This document shows, in pieces, positions 9,395-17,084 of a stretch of 64,000 nt of DNA (the stretch's first letter is position 1; each line of letters begins with the position of its first letter). The notes beneath the pieces were generated by a model. It searched no databases. It saw only the letters and a program-made list of their open reading frames with translations, and was not told the DNA's origin. The stretch lies in the NCBI RefSeq assembly GCF_019297855.1, contig NZ_CP079194.1, positions 607,501 through 671,500 of the forward strand, read 5' to 3'. The translations under genes and the position numbers were made by a program. Source of the stretch: Gymnodinialimonas ceratoperidinii. Its GTDB lineage: Bacteria > Pseudomonadota > Alphaproteobacteria > Rhodobacterales > Rhodobacteraceae.

Positions 9395-9559
9395 TCAACG
9401 TGCTCCCCATGCGCGCCCATCCTCTCTGCGTCATTCCAACGCGAGATAAAACAGCTCGGCGTGAGTCAGGCTCGGTTCGGCGCGACTTCTCCTACAATTT
9501 CATACATATCCGGCCCGCCCCTCGCAACGGAGCTGGCAAAGCCCGCGGCGGCGCCGGGA

Positions 9560-10393
9560 TCAGGCAGCCTGCCGCAACCCGAGGATTTCGCGCGCCTGCG
9601 CGACGGTTGCGACCGGGCGCTCGTACTTGTCGCAGAGGTCGACGGCCCGTTGCACGAGGGCCGCATTCGAGGGCGCCAGCGTGTTGCGGTCGAGCCGGAT
9701 ATTATCCTCCAACCCCGCGCGCGTATGGCCCCCGCGCGAGATCGACCATTCGTTGACCGTCAATTGTGCAGGGCCGATGCCCGCAGCACACCATTGCGCG
9801 TCCGGCGCGAGGCGGTTCAGTGTTTCGATGTAGAAATCGAAGATGCGCTCGTCGGCGGGCATGGCGTTTTTCACGCCCATCACGAACTGCACGTAGAGCG
9901 GCCCCTTCAGCCGCCCATCCGCCTGCATCCGCGTGGCGTGCACGATGTGGCTGAGGTCGAAGGCCTCGATCTCGGGTTTCACATCATGGGTGATCATCTC
10001 GGACGCCAGCCAATCGACCAGCGCGGGCGGGTTCTCGTAGACGCGGGTGGGGAAGTTGTTGGAGCCGACAGAGAGCGAGGCCATGTCGGGCCGCAGCGAC
10101 AGCATGCCGCCCCGTTCCTCTCCCGCGCCCGAACGGCCACCGGTGGAGAGCTGCACGATCATGCCGGGGCAATGGGCCTCGATCCCCTCTTTCAGGCGCG
10201 CGAAACGCTCCGGGTCCGAGGTCGGTTTGCCCGCGTCGTCTCGTACGTGGCAATGGGCGATGCTGGCACCCGCCTCGAAGGCGGCATGGGTGCTTTCGAT
10301 CTGCTCGCTGATGGTGACGGGCACCGCCGGGTTATCGGCCTGGGTCGGCACGGAGCCGGTGATCGCGACACAGATGATGCAGGGGTTGGTCAT
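9560..10393 (-). CDS. BKACE-family beta-keto acid cleavage enzyme
   Basis: This 277-residue TIM-barrel enzyme belongs to the DUF849/BKACE family, whose members condense a beta-keto acid with acetyl-CoA and split it into acetoacetate and a new CoA ester. The zinc pair H47/H49 is seen in IAHCHVRD. The family blocks QLSTGG (about 80-85), VNEWSISRGGHTRAGLEDN and the ending AREILGL are present. It lies last in the pobA-pcaCHG operon. A good inference is that its substrate is 3-oxoadipate, giving succinyl-CoA and acetoacetate in place of the usual CoA transferase plus thiolase. Substrate choice is unproven; other BKACE enzymes act on 3-keto-5-aminohexanoate or dehydrocarnitine. Confidence 0.88.
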   Translation of the reverse strand: MTNPCIICVAITGSVPTQADNPAVPVTISEQIESTHAAFEAGASIAHCHVRDDAGKPTSDPERFARLKEGIEAHCPGMIVQLSTGGRSGAGEERGGMLSLRPDMASLSVGSNNFPTRVYENPPALVDWLASEMITHDVKPEIEAFDLSHIVHATRMQADGRLKGPLYVQFVMGVKNAMPADERIFDFYIETLNRLAPDAQWCAAGIGPAQLTVNEWSISRGGHTRAGLEDNIRLDRNTLAPSNAALVQRAVDLCDKYERPVATVAQAREILGLRQAA

Positions 10394-10463
10394 GGGTACC
10401 TCGTAGGTGACGCCCTTCAGCCTAGCGGACGAAGGGCGGCGACGCGATGGCGTTCTGGCGCGC

Positions 10464-11075
10464 TCAGATGTCGAAGAAGATCGTTTCTTGCGGGCCTTGC
10501 AGGTGAATGTCGAAGCGGTAGACGCCGTCGCCTTCAGGCTTCGCGAGCAGGGTGGGAATGCGGTTCTGATGCTCGATCCGCGTCAGGATCGGATCGGCGG
10601 CATTGGCCTCTGCCTCGTCCTCGAAATAGAGCCGCGTGTGCAGCCCGATGTTGATGCCGCGCGCCACGACCCAGACGGTGATGTGAGGCGCCTGCATCCG
10701 GCCATCGGGGAAGGGCACGGCGCCGGGCTTGACCGTCTCGAAGGTGAACTCGCCGGTCTCCATGTCCCCCGGAGACCGACCCCACCCGGTGAAGTTCGGG
10801 TCCGCCTCGCCACGGGTCTCGTTGGCCGAGGCGAAGAGGCCGGCGGCATCCGGTTGCCAGATCTCGATCATCGCGTCCCGGAGCGCCATGCCCATGCCGT
10901 CATAGACGGTGCCCTTGATAGTGATCTCGGTGCCCTTGACGGGTCCGGTCTTCAACGCGGTGCCAAGGTCGCCGCCGTAGATATCGATCCCGGCGAAGTT
11001 CGGGGTGCAGCCGATGTGGACATAGGGGCCTGCCGTCTGGCTTGGCGTTTCCTTCAGGTAATCAAGTCGCTGCAT
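10464..11075 (-). CDS. pcaG: Protocatechuate 3,4-dioxygenase alpha subunit
   Basis: The alpha subunit (203 residues) pairs with PcaH to cleave protocatechuate between its hydroxyls into 3-carboxy-cis,cis-muconate. It keeps the family's opening ETPSQTAGPYVHIG, the GTVYDGMG strand and IEIWQPDAAG. It lacks the Tyr/Tyr/His/His iron set, as expected of the structural subunit. I start it at the ATG giving MQRLDYLKE, which lies one base after the pcaH stop; a 16-residue longer frame would run into pcaH. The BKACE gene follows after 70 bases. Confidence 0.95.
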   Translation of the reverse strand: MQRLDYLKETPSQTAGPYVHIGCTPNFAGIDIYGGDLGTALKTGPVKGTEITIKGTVYDGMGMALRDAMIEIWQPDAAGLFASANETRGEADPNFTGWGRSPGDMETGEFTFETVKPGAVPFPDGRMQAPHITVWVVARGINIGLHTRLYFEDEAEANAADPILTRIEHQNRIPTLLAKPEGDGVYRFDIHLQGPQETIFFDI

Positions 11076-11076
11076 C

Positions 11077-11820
11077 TCAGAGCCCCTCCTTCCGGTTCTC
11101 GAAATATGTCTGGCGCCGGCCACGCAGCACCATGTCGAAACGATAGGCGCGGCTGTCCATCGGCACCGTCCGCTTCATGTCGAGAAGCGCGGTCAGGGCA
11201 TCCACGGCCTCCTGCGATTTCACCGCACCGAGGATCGGGCAGAGTTTGATGTGGGGATCGCCCTCGAAATACATCTGGGTGATCAGGCGCTGAGCAAAGC
11301 CGTGGCCGAAGATCGAGAAATGGATATGCGCCGGACGCCAGTCGTTCAGGCCGTTGGGCCAGGGGTACGGGCCGGGCATGATGGTGCGCAGCTCGTAAGA
11401 GCCGTCCTCGCCGGTGATCGTCCGCCCACAGCCGCCGAAATTCGGGTCCAGCGCGGCGAGGTAGCCTTCCTTCTTGTGGCGATAGCGTCCGCCTGCGTTG
11501 GCTTGCCAGAACTCCAGCAATGCGCCGGGAACGCCGCGGCCGAATTCGTCCAGCACCCGGCCGTGGAGGATGATCCGCGGCCCGATCGCGCTTTCGCCGG
11601 GCTGGGCGTAATTGTGGATCAGGTCGTTGTCGAGCGGGCCGAGCATGTCCTGCCCGAAGACCGGCGACGTCTCCTCGCTGAGCGTGGTTGGAAACGACAG
11701 GAGCGCCGCCTGAGGGCTGCGCTTCACGCTGGTCTTGTAGGCGGGCGTCAGGGCATCGGGCTGCCAATCGCGGTCGCGCGGAATGAAACCGCCCTGTTGC
11801 GGCGGGGTGCTGCGGCTCAT
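11077..11820 (-). CDS. pcaH: Protocatechuate 3,4-dioxygenase beta subunit
   Basis: The 247-residue beta subunit carries the non-heme Fe(III) of the ring-cleaving dioxygenase. The iron ligands are visible as Tyr in GPYPWPN, Tyr/His around the RPAHIHFSIFG stretch (two His) and the surrounding fold. LLEFWQANAGGRY is the typical intradiol signature region. Its ATG overlaps the pcaC stop by four bases, and pcaG follows after a single base, so the three genes are one translationally coupled unit. Confidence 0.96.
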   Translation of the reverse strand: MSRSTPPQQGGFIPRDRDWQPDALTPAYKTSVKRSPQAALLSFPTTLSEETSPVFGQDMLGPLDNDLIHNYAQPGESAIGPRIILHGRVLDEFGRGVPGALLEFWQANAGGRYRHKKEGYLAALDPNFGGCGRTITGEDGSYELRTIMPGPYPWPNGLNDWRPAHIHFSIFGHGFAQRLITQMYFEGDPHIKLCPILGAVKSQEAVDALTALLDMKRTVPMDSRAYRFDMVLRGRRQTYFENRKEGL

Positions 11821-12197
11821 AGGTCGACTCCCATCTCGGCGTAGGTCTGCTTGGCAAGCTTGATCGCGTGGTTGGCCTTGGGCACGCCCGCGTAGACGGC
11901 GACATGCATGAAGGCCTGCAACACGTCCTGCGGGCTGGCGCCGGTGTTGGCGGTGGCGCGGATATGCATGGGGATTTCCTCGAAATTACCGGTCGCGGCG
12001 AGCAGGCTGAGCGTCAGCATGGAGCGTTCCCGATGCGAGATCGTGTCATCCGCCCAGACCGTACCCCAGGCACCCTCGGTGATCATTTGCTGGAACGGCG
12101 CGTCGAAATCACTCTTGCCGGCCTCCGCGCGGTCGACATGGGCGTCGCCCAGAACCCGGCGGCGGGTCGCCATTCCCTGCGTGTGACGCTCAGACAT
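11817..12197 (-). CDS. pcaC: 4-carboxymuconolactone decarboxylase
   Basis: This 126-residue enzyme decarboxylates gamma-carboxymuconolactone to 3-oxoadipate enol-lactone. The segments WGTVWADDTISHRERSML, HIRATANTGASPQDVLQAFMHVAVYAGVPKANHA are hallmark PcaC sequence. It is a stand-alone PcaC, not the PcaCD fusion found in some bacteria, and no pcaD (enol-lactone hydrolase) or pcaB is in the window. It lies 22 bases after pobA and overlaps pcaH. Confidence 0.95.
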   Translation of the reverse strand: MSERHTQGMATRRRVLGDAHVDRAEAGKSDFDAPFQQMITEGAWGTVWADDTISHRERSMLTLSLLAATGNFEEIPMHIRATANTGASPQDVLQAFMHVAVYAGVPKANHAIKLAKQTYAEMGVDL

Positions 12198-12219
12198 GAA
12201 ACTTCCTTCTTGTATAATA

Positions 12220-13389
12220 TCAGTAGGGCAGGCCGACGTAATTTTCAGCCATGGATTTCTGCGCCGCCTCGTTGCCGCGCAGGAACTCGATCTCGGCCTG
12301 CTGCATCTTCAGGTCAAACGGCGACTGGTCGGGATAGGTGTGCATCAGGGACGAGAACCACCAGCTGAAGCGTTCGGCCTTCCAGACCCGCGCGAGCGCC
12401 TTGGCGGAATAGCTGTCGATGCCTGCGGTGCTGTCATTCTCGTAGAAATCGCGCAGCCCGTTGTAGAGGTAGTGCACATCCGAGGCGGCGGTATTCAGGC
12501 CCTTGGCACCGGTCGGCGGCACGATATGGGCCGCGTCACCGCAGAGGAACAGGCGCCCCCACCGCATCGGCTCGGTCACAAAAGAGCGCAGCGGGGCGAT
12601 GGATTTCTCGATGCTCGGCCCGGTCACCAGCTTGTCGGCAACCTCGGCGGGAATGCGGCGCTTCAGCTCGTCCCAGAAGGCCGCGTCGGTCCAGTCCTCG
12701 GGGCTGTCGGAGAGCGGGCACTGGATGTAGTAGCGGCTGAGGTTTTCGTTGCGCATCGAGCAGAGCGCGAAGCCGCGGGGCGAATTGGCGTAGATCAGCT
12801 CGTGGTTGACCGGCGGCGTCTCGGACAGGATGCCGAGCCAGCCGAAGGGATAGACCTTCTCGTATTCGCGGCGCACGTCGAGCGGGATCGTCTGCCGGCT
12901 GACCCCATGGAACCCGTCGCAGCCGGCCACGAAATCGCAGTCGATCTGCCGCGCCTCGCCGTCCACCTTGTAGGTCACGCGCGGCGCGTCGCTGTCGGCG
13001 CCCTCGATGACGACATTCTCGACGTTGAACTCGATCTGCCCCCCGGCCTTTTCGCGGGCGGCGTAAAGATCCTGCGTCACTTCGGTCTGGCCATAGACGA
13101 TGACGGGCGTGCCGGTATGCTTGCGGAAATCTACGCGGAACATCTCGTCCCCGTAGGAGACGAGCGTGCCGTCATGGGCAAACCCCTCGCGGTGCAGACG
13201 CTCGGCGCAACCGGCCTCTTCCAGCAGCGAGACGAGGCCCTGTTCCAGAACCCCTGCGCGGATGCGACCGAGGACGTACTCCTTGGTCTTGCGCTCCAGC
13301 ACGATGCTCTCGATGCCGCGCGTGTAGAGAAGCTGCGCCAGCAGAAGCCCCGAAGGCCCGCCGCCGATGATGGCAACCTGCGTTTTCAT
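12220..13389 (-). CDS. pobA: 4-hydroxybenzoate 3-monooxygenase
   Basis: This 389-residue FAD monooxygenase hydroxylates 4-hydroxybenzoate to protocatechuate with NAD(P)H and oxygen, feeding the pca genes behind it. The ADP-binding GGGPSGLLLAQLL starts at residue 9, the DG motif is VAGCDGFHGVSR, and the FAD/ribityl GD motif is LCGDAAHIVPPTGAKGLN. ERKTKEYVLGRIRAGVLEQG is a strongly conserved PobA segment. The length matches the family. It heads the minus-strand operon and is divergent from pcaQ across 94 bases. Confidence 0.96.
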   Translation of the reverse strand: MKTQVAIIGGGPSGLLLAQLLYTRGIESIVLERKTKEYVLGRIRAGVLEQGLVSLLEEAGCAERLHREGFAHDGTLVSYGDEMFRVDFRKHTGTPVIVYGQTEVTQDLYAAREKAGGQIEFNVENVVIEGADSDAPRVTYKVDGEARQIDCDFVAGCDGFHGVSRQTIPLDVRREYEKVYPFGWLGILSETPPVNHELIYANSPRGFALCSMRNENLSRYYIQCPLSDSPEDWTDAAFWDELKRRIPAEVADKLVTGPSIEKSIAPLRSFVTEPMRWGRLFLCGDAAHIVPPTGAKGLNTAASDVHYLYNGLRDFYENDSTAGIDSYSAKALARVWKAERFSWWFSSLMHTYPDQSPFDLKMQQAEIEFLRGNEAAQKSMAENYVGLPY

Positions 13390-13403
13390 GTCTGCCTCCC
13401 TCT

Positions 13404-13415
13404 CTTGCGCGCAAG
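13404..13415. promoter_or_regulatory. CTTGCGCGCAAG palindrome in the pobA-pcaQ gap
   Basis: This perfect 12-bp palindrome lies 15 bases upstream of the pobA start in the divergent gap. The position fits an operator for the divergent LysR-type PcaQ or for another aromatic regulator. The described rhizobial PcaQ site (ATAACC-N4-GGTTAA) was not found. Binding is only inferred. Confidence 0.3.
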
Positions 13416-13483
13416 CTTCTCATGTTGAGACCCGTAATAAAAATGAAGTAATGAGGAATTTGATTGCCCGAAATGGAAACAAT

Positions 13484-14389
13484 ATGGACCGACGTATCAA
13501 GTTCCGTCACCTCGACGCCTTCAGCGCCATCGCGCGGGAGCGCAGCTTCAAGGTCGCCGCGGCGCAACTGAACCTGACGCAGCCCGCCATCTCCAAGACC
13601 CTCAAGGAGCTGGAGTCGATCCTTGGCGTCGTCGTGATGGAGCGCAGCCGTTCCGGCGTGTCCCTGACCCCGGAGGGAGAGATCTTTCTCCAGTTCGCCG
13701 AACAGAGCACGGCGGCCCTGCGCCACGGCTTGCGCAGCATCCGCGCCACCGGCAGCGCGGCGGGCAAATTGAAGGTCGGCACCCTGCCAAGCGTCGCCTC
13801 CAGCCTCCTGCCCCGCGCCGCGCAGGAGTTCACCCGCGACAATCCCGATACGCTGCTGGAGGTCCACGAAGGGCCGCACCATGACCTGACGGCGCGGCTC
13901 CGATCGGGCGGGCTCGATCTTGTCGTGGGGCGATTGGGCCGGCACGAGACCATGGATGGGCTGGCCTTCCAGCAGCTCTATTCCGAGGAGGTGATCATCG
14001 TGGCGCGGCCCGGCAGCCCGGCCCTCGAGGTGCGTGATTTCGAAGGGTTGCGCGCCTTCCGCGTGCTCTATCCCCCGAGGGATTCCGCTATCCGTCCGCT
14101 CGTTGCGCGAATGCTGATTTCCGAAGGGGTGCCGCTTTACCACAACCGGATCGAGACGACCTCGCCCGCCTTCGGGCGCGCCGTGGTCTGCGACGACGAA
14201 AACGCGGTCTGGATCATCAGCCGGGGTGTCGTGGTAGGCGACCTGAACGCGGGCCGTCTGGAGAAATTGAACCTCGACATGAGCCGAACCGCCGGCGCCG
14301 TCGGGATCATGACCCGCGCGGGAGAGATCCCCACCCCGGCCGCCCGCGCCTTCGTGCGGGTGCTCTCGGCCCTGCCGCCTCCGGCCTGA
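13484..14389 (+). CDS. pcaQ: LysR-type regulator of protocatechuate catabolism
   Basis: This 301-residue LysR-type transcription factor probably activates the divergent pob/pca operon in response to a pathway intermediate. The N-terminal winged helix-turn-helix is typical of PcaQ/GbpR (IKFRHLDAFSAIARERS, AAAQLNLTQPAISKTLKELE). The substrate-binding-like domain spans about 95-295. The ATG giving MDRRIKF fits the family start; a longer frame begins inside the pobA start region. A gap of 237 bases to the creatinase gene follows, with no recognised feature. Confidence 0.88.
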   Translation: MDRRIKFRHLDAFSAIARERSFKVAAAQLNLTQPAISKTLKELESILGVVVMERSRSGVSLTPEGEIFLQFAEQSTAALRHGLRSIRATGSAAGKLKVGTLPSVASSLLPRAAQEFTRDNPDTLLEVHEGPHHDLTARLRSGGLDLVVGRLGRHETMDGLAFQQLYSEEVIIVARPGSPALEVRDFEGLRAFRVLYPPRDSAIRPLVARMLISEGVPLYHNRIETTSPAFGRAVVCDDENAVWIISRGVVVGDLNAGRLEKLNLDMSRTAGAVGIMTRAGEIPTPAARAFVRVLSALPPPA

Positions 14390-14626
14390 ACGGATACCCT
14401 GAAAGCACGCGTCGCGTTTCGCCCGTGCGATGACGGAAAGGGGCTGGCCCGACTCGCGAATTTCGTCCAAGAAAGCCACACGGGCCGGCGATGGCGTCGC
14501 CAGCACAAAGTGCACGTCCGTTTTCACCATCCTGAACGCCGGGATCTTGCTTTGTCGTTCGTGCGATGGAGGGGGATCACGACCCCTGTCCTCAGACCGC
14601 TCGGACGCTTGTTGGGAGTTGGTTTG

Positions 14627-15829
14627 ATGGAACGTCCACAACACTACCGTTTTCACCAGGGTGAAAAGACCCTGCCGTTCGAGGATGCCGAATACGAAGG
14701 GCGTCTGGCGAAGCTGCGCGCCCATATGGCCGGCGAGGGCATCGACGCCTGCGTGCTGACCTCCATGCACAACGTCGCCTACTACTCGGGCTTTCTCTAT
14801 TGCTCCTTCGGGCGGCCCTACGCCCAAGTCGTCACCGCGACCGAGACCGTGACCTTCAGCGCCGGCATCGACGCGGCGCAGCCCTGGCGGCGCGGCTACG
14901 GCGACAACATCACCTACACCGACTGGCAGCGGAACAACTACTGGCGCGCGATCCTCTCGGTCACCGGCTCGGGCAAGGTCATCGGCTTCGAGGGCGATCA
15001 CCTGTCGATCACCCAGATGGCGCTCTTGAACGAATTCCTCAGCCCCTCCGCCACGAAGGACATCGCCCCGGCCACCATGCGCCTGCGGATGCACAAGTCC
15101 GAGGCCGAGATCGCGCTGATCCGCGCCGGGGCCAACACCGCCGACGTGGGCGGCTACGCCATTCGTGATGCGATCCGCGTCGGCGCGCGCGAGGTGGACA
15201 TCGCCATGGCCGGCCGCGACGCGATGGAGCTGGAGATCGCCCGCCGCTTCCCCGACAGCGAGATCCGCGACAGCTGGGTCTGGTTCCAGTCCGGCATCAA
15301 CACCGACGGCGCCCACAACCCCGTCACCACCCGCAAGCTGGAGTGCGGCGATATCCTCTCGCTCAACACCTTCCCGATGATCTCGGGCTACTACACGGCG
15401 TTAGAACGCACGCTATTCGTGGAGGAGGTCGACGACGCGAGCCTGAAAATCTGGGAAGCCAACGTCGGCGCGCACGAGCTCGGGATCAGCCTGCTCAAGC
15501 CCGGCGCCACCTGTGCCGAGATCACCCACAAGATCAACGGCTTCTTCGCCGACCGCGACCTGCTGCAATACCGCACCTTCGGCTATGGCCACTCCTTCGG
15601 CGTCCTGTCCCACTACTACGGGCGCGAGGCGGGGCTGGAACTGCGCGAGGATATCGACACGGTGCTGGAACCCGGCATGGTGATCTCGATGGAGCCGATG
15701 CTCACCATCCCCGAGGGCCAGCCCGGCGCCGGTGGCTACCGCGAGCACGACATCCTCGTCATCACCGAGGACGGCAACGAGAACATCACCGGTTTCCCCT
15801 ACGGCCCCGAGCATAACGTCGTAGGCTGA
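14627..15829 (+). CDS. Creatinase (creatine amidinohydrolase)
   Basis: This 400-residue enzyme hydrolyses creatine to sarcosine and urea. It is closely similar along its whole length to Pseudomonas creatinase, sharing stretches such as NVAYYSGFLYCSFGRPYA, WFQSGINTDGAHNPVTTRK, YRTFGYGHSFG and SHYYGREAGLELREDIDTV. The catalytic His is in DGAHN. It has the M24 pita-bread fold without the metal-ligand set, as creatinases do. GGGAG lies nine bases before the ATG. No sarcosine oxidase or urease genes are in the window, so later steps must be encoded elsewhere. The convergent GlxA-type regulator is the likely controller. Confidence 0.95.
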   Translation: MERPQHYRFHQGEKTLPFEDAEYEGRLAKLRAHMAGEGIDACVLTSMHNVAYYSGFLYCSFGRPYAQVVTATETVTFSAGIDAAQPWRRGYGDNITYTDWQRNNYWRAILSVTGSGKVIGFEGDHLSITQMALLNEFLSPSATKDIAPATMRLRMHKSEAEIALIRAGANTADVGGYAIRDAIRVGAREVDIAMAGRDAMELEIARRFPDSEIRDSWVWFQSGINTDGAHNPVTTRKLECGDILSLNTFPMISGYYTALERTLFVEEVDDASLKIWEANVGAHELGISLLKPGATCAEITHKINGFFADRDLLQYRTFGYGHSFGVLSHYYGREAGLELREDIDTVLEPGMVISMEPMLTIPEGQPGAGGYREHDILVITEDGNENITGFPYGPEHNVVG

Positions 15830-15830
15830 C

Positions 15831-15865
15831 AAAAAGGTGGCTGACGGCAATCATCGCCGTCAGCC
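15831..15865 (-). terminator. Hairpin terminator between creatinase and the AraC regulator
   Basis: A perfect 10-bp stem (GGCTGACGGC/GCCGTCAGCC, 7-base loop) lies between the convergent genes. Read on the minus strand the stem is followed by ACCTTTTT, so it works best for the regulator gene. It may also slow transcription from the creatinase side. Confidence 0.75.
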
Positions 15866-15875
15866 GCTCCCCATG

Positions 15876-16898
15876 CTACCGGCCCTTGCGCGTGCCATAG
15901 GGCGTCTGCCCGTAGCGCGCCTTGTATTGCCGCGAAAAGACCAGCGCCGAGCTGAAGCCCGTGGCGGCCGCAATCTCGTTGATGCTGCGATCGGTCTCCA
16001 CCAGCAGTGACCGCCCCCGCTCCAGCCGGATGTTGGTGTAGGTCTTGGCCGGGCTTTCGCCGAGGTATTTGCGGAAATGACGCTCCAATTGGCGGCGCGA
16101 CACATTGGCCGAAGCGGCCAGCTCGCTCAACGTCAGCGGTTCCTCGATGTTGAGGTACATCTGCTGGATCACCCCCACCAGTTTCGGATTGCGCGACGCG
16201 ACCGCCGTGGCGATGGAGGAGCGTTGCGGGCGGTCCCCGCTCAGGTCAGGGTCGTTCAGGCACATGTCGGCCACGAGGATCGCGAAATCCTCGCCGTAGT
16301 CGCGGGTGATCTGGGCCAGCATCATCTCGGTCGCAGCCGAGCCGCCACCGCAGGTCAGCAGGTCACCATCCTCCTCGAACCGGTTCTTCGTGGGCTCCAG
16401 CTCCGGGAAGCTCTCGATGAAGCCGGGCTGGTTTTCCCAGTGCAGCGTGAAGGTCCGCCCGGAAAGAAGCCCCGCGCGCGCCAGCGTCGCGGCGCCGGTG
16501 CAAATGCCGCCGTGCCGCGCGCCGAACCGCGCGCGCTTGCGGATGATCGCAAGGGTGCGGTCGCTGGCGGCATCGGTCCAGTTGTTGCCTGAGCAGACGA
16601 ACAGGGGCAGCGTGTCCGAGACATCGGCCAATGTGCCGTGGACGCCCACCGGCAAGGCCGAGGAGGAGGCGACCGGCGCGCCGTCTTCCGAGACAACATG
16701 CCAACCATAGAGCGGCTTCTGGGCGAGTTGATTGGCGATCCGCAGCGGATCAATGGCCGAGCTGAAGGCCAGTAGCGTGAATTGACGCAACAGAAGGAAG
16801 CCGAACCAGCGCGTCGGATGAGGCTCCTTGATGGCACTGGCAAATGCGCCCGCAGGGATCACCGCGCCATCGCCCGAAGGGGTATCCCGCAGGCTCAT
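15876..16898 (-). CDS. GlxA-type AraC-family transcriptional regulator
   Basis: This 340-residue regulator has an N-terminal DJ-1/PfpI-like (amidotransferase-like) sensor domain (about 30-195) and a C-terminal AraC double helix-turn-helix (about 240-335: LTLSELAASANVSRRQLERHFRKYLGESPAKTY and INEIAAATGFSSALVFSRQYKARYGQTPYG). GICTGAATLARAGLL is the nucleophile-elbow-like region with Cys. Relatives control carnitine, dimethylglycine, sarcosine and creatine use, so control of the adjacent creatinase is a reasonable inference. The ATG giving MSLRDTPSG is chosen; the frame is open 41 codons further upstream but that part has unlikely composition. Confidence 0.85.
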   Translation of the reverse strand: MSLRDTPSGDGAVIPAGAFASAIKEPHPTRWFGFLLLRQFTLLAFSSAIDPLRIANQLAQKPLYGWHVVSEDGAPVASSSALPVGVHGTLADVSDTLPLFVCSGNNWTDAASDRTLAIIRKRARFGARHGGICTGAATLARAGLLSGRTFTLHWENQPGFIESFPELEPTKNRFEEDGDLLTCGGGSAATEMMLAQITRDYGEDFAILVADMCLNDPDLSGDRPQRSSIATAVASRNPKLVGVIQQMYLNIEEPLTLSELAASANVSRRQLERHFRKYLGESPAKTYTNIRLERGRSLLVETDRSINEIAAATGFSSALVFSRQYKARYGQTPYGTRKGR

Positions 16899-17024
16899 GG
16901 CGCGGCCTCGCCGAGAGCCGTACCAACGGTCAAGCCGCGCACAGTATTGCCCCATCGGTTGTCGAGTGTCGCTGTCATCCCCGGACAATCCTATCCCGCG
17001 GGACGTTCCGCAAGGTGACACACG

Positions 17025-17058
17025 AAAAGAGGCGCCAGATCTTTCGATCCAGCGCCTC
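17025..17058 (-). terminator. Rho-independent terminator of the binding-protein gene
   Basis: On the minus strand GAGGCGC and GCGCCTC form the outer stem, GATC/GATC an inner stem with a GAAA loop, and TTTT follows. It begins about 27 bases after the stop of the solute-binding protein gene. Confidence 0.8.
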
Positions 17059-17084
17059 CGGTCACTCAGGAGAGAGCGTTTCGC

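Noticed and set aside
13172..15316. 714-codon minus-strand frame across pcaQ and creatinase
   Set aside because: Almost all of it is antisense to two certain genes. The part at about 14405-14531 (start MVKTDVHFVLATPSPARV) reads more like protein, but it is only about 42 codons in the gap, has no family match, and was not kept as a gene.
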